Positions 5,544 through 5,570 of a DNA stretch of 5,570 nucleotides are shown piece after piece. Position 1 is the first letter of the stretch, and every line of letters begins with the position of its first letter. The stretch comes from Clostridiales bacterium. Lineage in GTDB: Bacteria > Bacillota_A > Clostridia > Oscillospirales > Oscillospiraceae. The notes beneath the pieces were generated by a model that was not told where the DNA came from, did no database searches, and saw nothing but the letters and a program-made list of their open reading frames with translations. The position numbers and the translations under genes are program-made. The stretch spans positions 1 through 5,570 of the forward strand of contig DXUR01000208.1 of NCBI GenBank assembly GCA_019417795.1. The letters run 5' to 3'.

Positions 5544-5570
5544 AGAAAAACCTTATGCGTTACGGCTCAC
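5522..5570 (+). CDS. Start of an unidentified ORF running off the window
   Basis: From ATG 5522 the reading is MTQSVIHQKNLMRYGS, open to the window end. A second frame from ATG 5515 (MVNDTKRHSPEKPYALRL) is equally open, so the true frame is not settled. Neither start has a Shine-Dalgarno at normal spacing; only GGTGA lies directly before ATG 5522, too close. Both starts are in or beside the tandem hairpins. Sixteen codons are too few to name a product. It would be the first gene of the unit driven from 5161. Confidence 0.35.
   Translation, partial: MTQSVIHQKNLMRYGS

Noticed and set aside
5333..5570. Group II intron 5' end (GTGTG at 5333 followed by structured RNA)
   Set aside because: The sequence after GTGTG does not follow the usual intron start, I see no domain V or reverse transcriptase in the window, and GTGTG alone is common.
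4609..5570. tRNA, rRNA or CRISPR array in the gene-poor right part
   Set aside because: No cloverleaf with a TTCRA arm, no rRNA signature, and no regularly spaced repeats of CRISPR length.

Overview
The window looks like an accessory (defence-island) segment of a Gram-positive gut Clostridia genome, most likely Faecalibacterium or another Oscillospiraceae/Ruminococcaceae. This rests on the GC-rich codon use of the first gene, the Firmicutes-type Shine-Dalgarno AAAGAGGTGA, and an abrupt change to AT-rich DNA after the first gene. The genus is an inference from composition, not from a marker gene.

Layout. (1) Positions 1-2676, plus strand: the 3' part of a large restriction-modification protein. 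It has the DEAH helicase core, a long Q-rich linker, and a C-terminal fragment of an N6-adenine methyltransferase that carries motifs X and I but stops before the catalytic NPPY motif. The 5' end, with Walker A and any nuclease domain, lies outside the window. (2) Positions 2703-2739: a strong intrinsic terminator. (3) Positions 2752-4608, minus strand: a complete 618-residue GmrSD/SspE-type protein (DUF262 + DUF1524), convergent with gene 1. It has its own TTG start, strong RBS and sigma-A-like promoter (4662-4690). (4) Positions 4691-5160: no convincing gene, but short direct and inverted repeats and a candidate plus-strand promoter. (5) Positions 5161-5570: a good promoter (TTGACA, 17 bp, extended -10) reads into about 350 bp packed with strong hairpins, a possible 43-codon leader ORF, and the beginning of an unidentified plus-strand ORF that runs off the window.

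How it works together. Gene 1 would be the translocase and part of the methyltransferase of an ATP-dependent restriction-modification system that recognises unmodified DNA. The DUF262/DUF1524 protein is a candidate type IV (modified-DNA) nuclease. The two would cover unmodified and modified phage DNA, but they are separately transcribed and differ in base composition, so they were probably acquired separately. The right end looks like the regulated leader of the next operon. Its structured RNA and hairpin-buried start codons are the least explained and most interesting part of the window, together with the apparently split methyltransferase.
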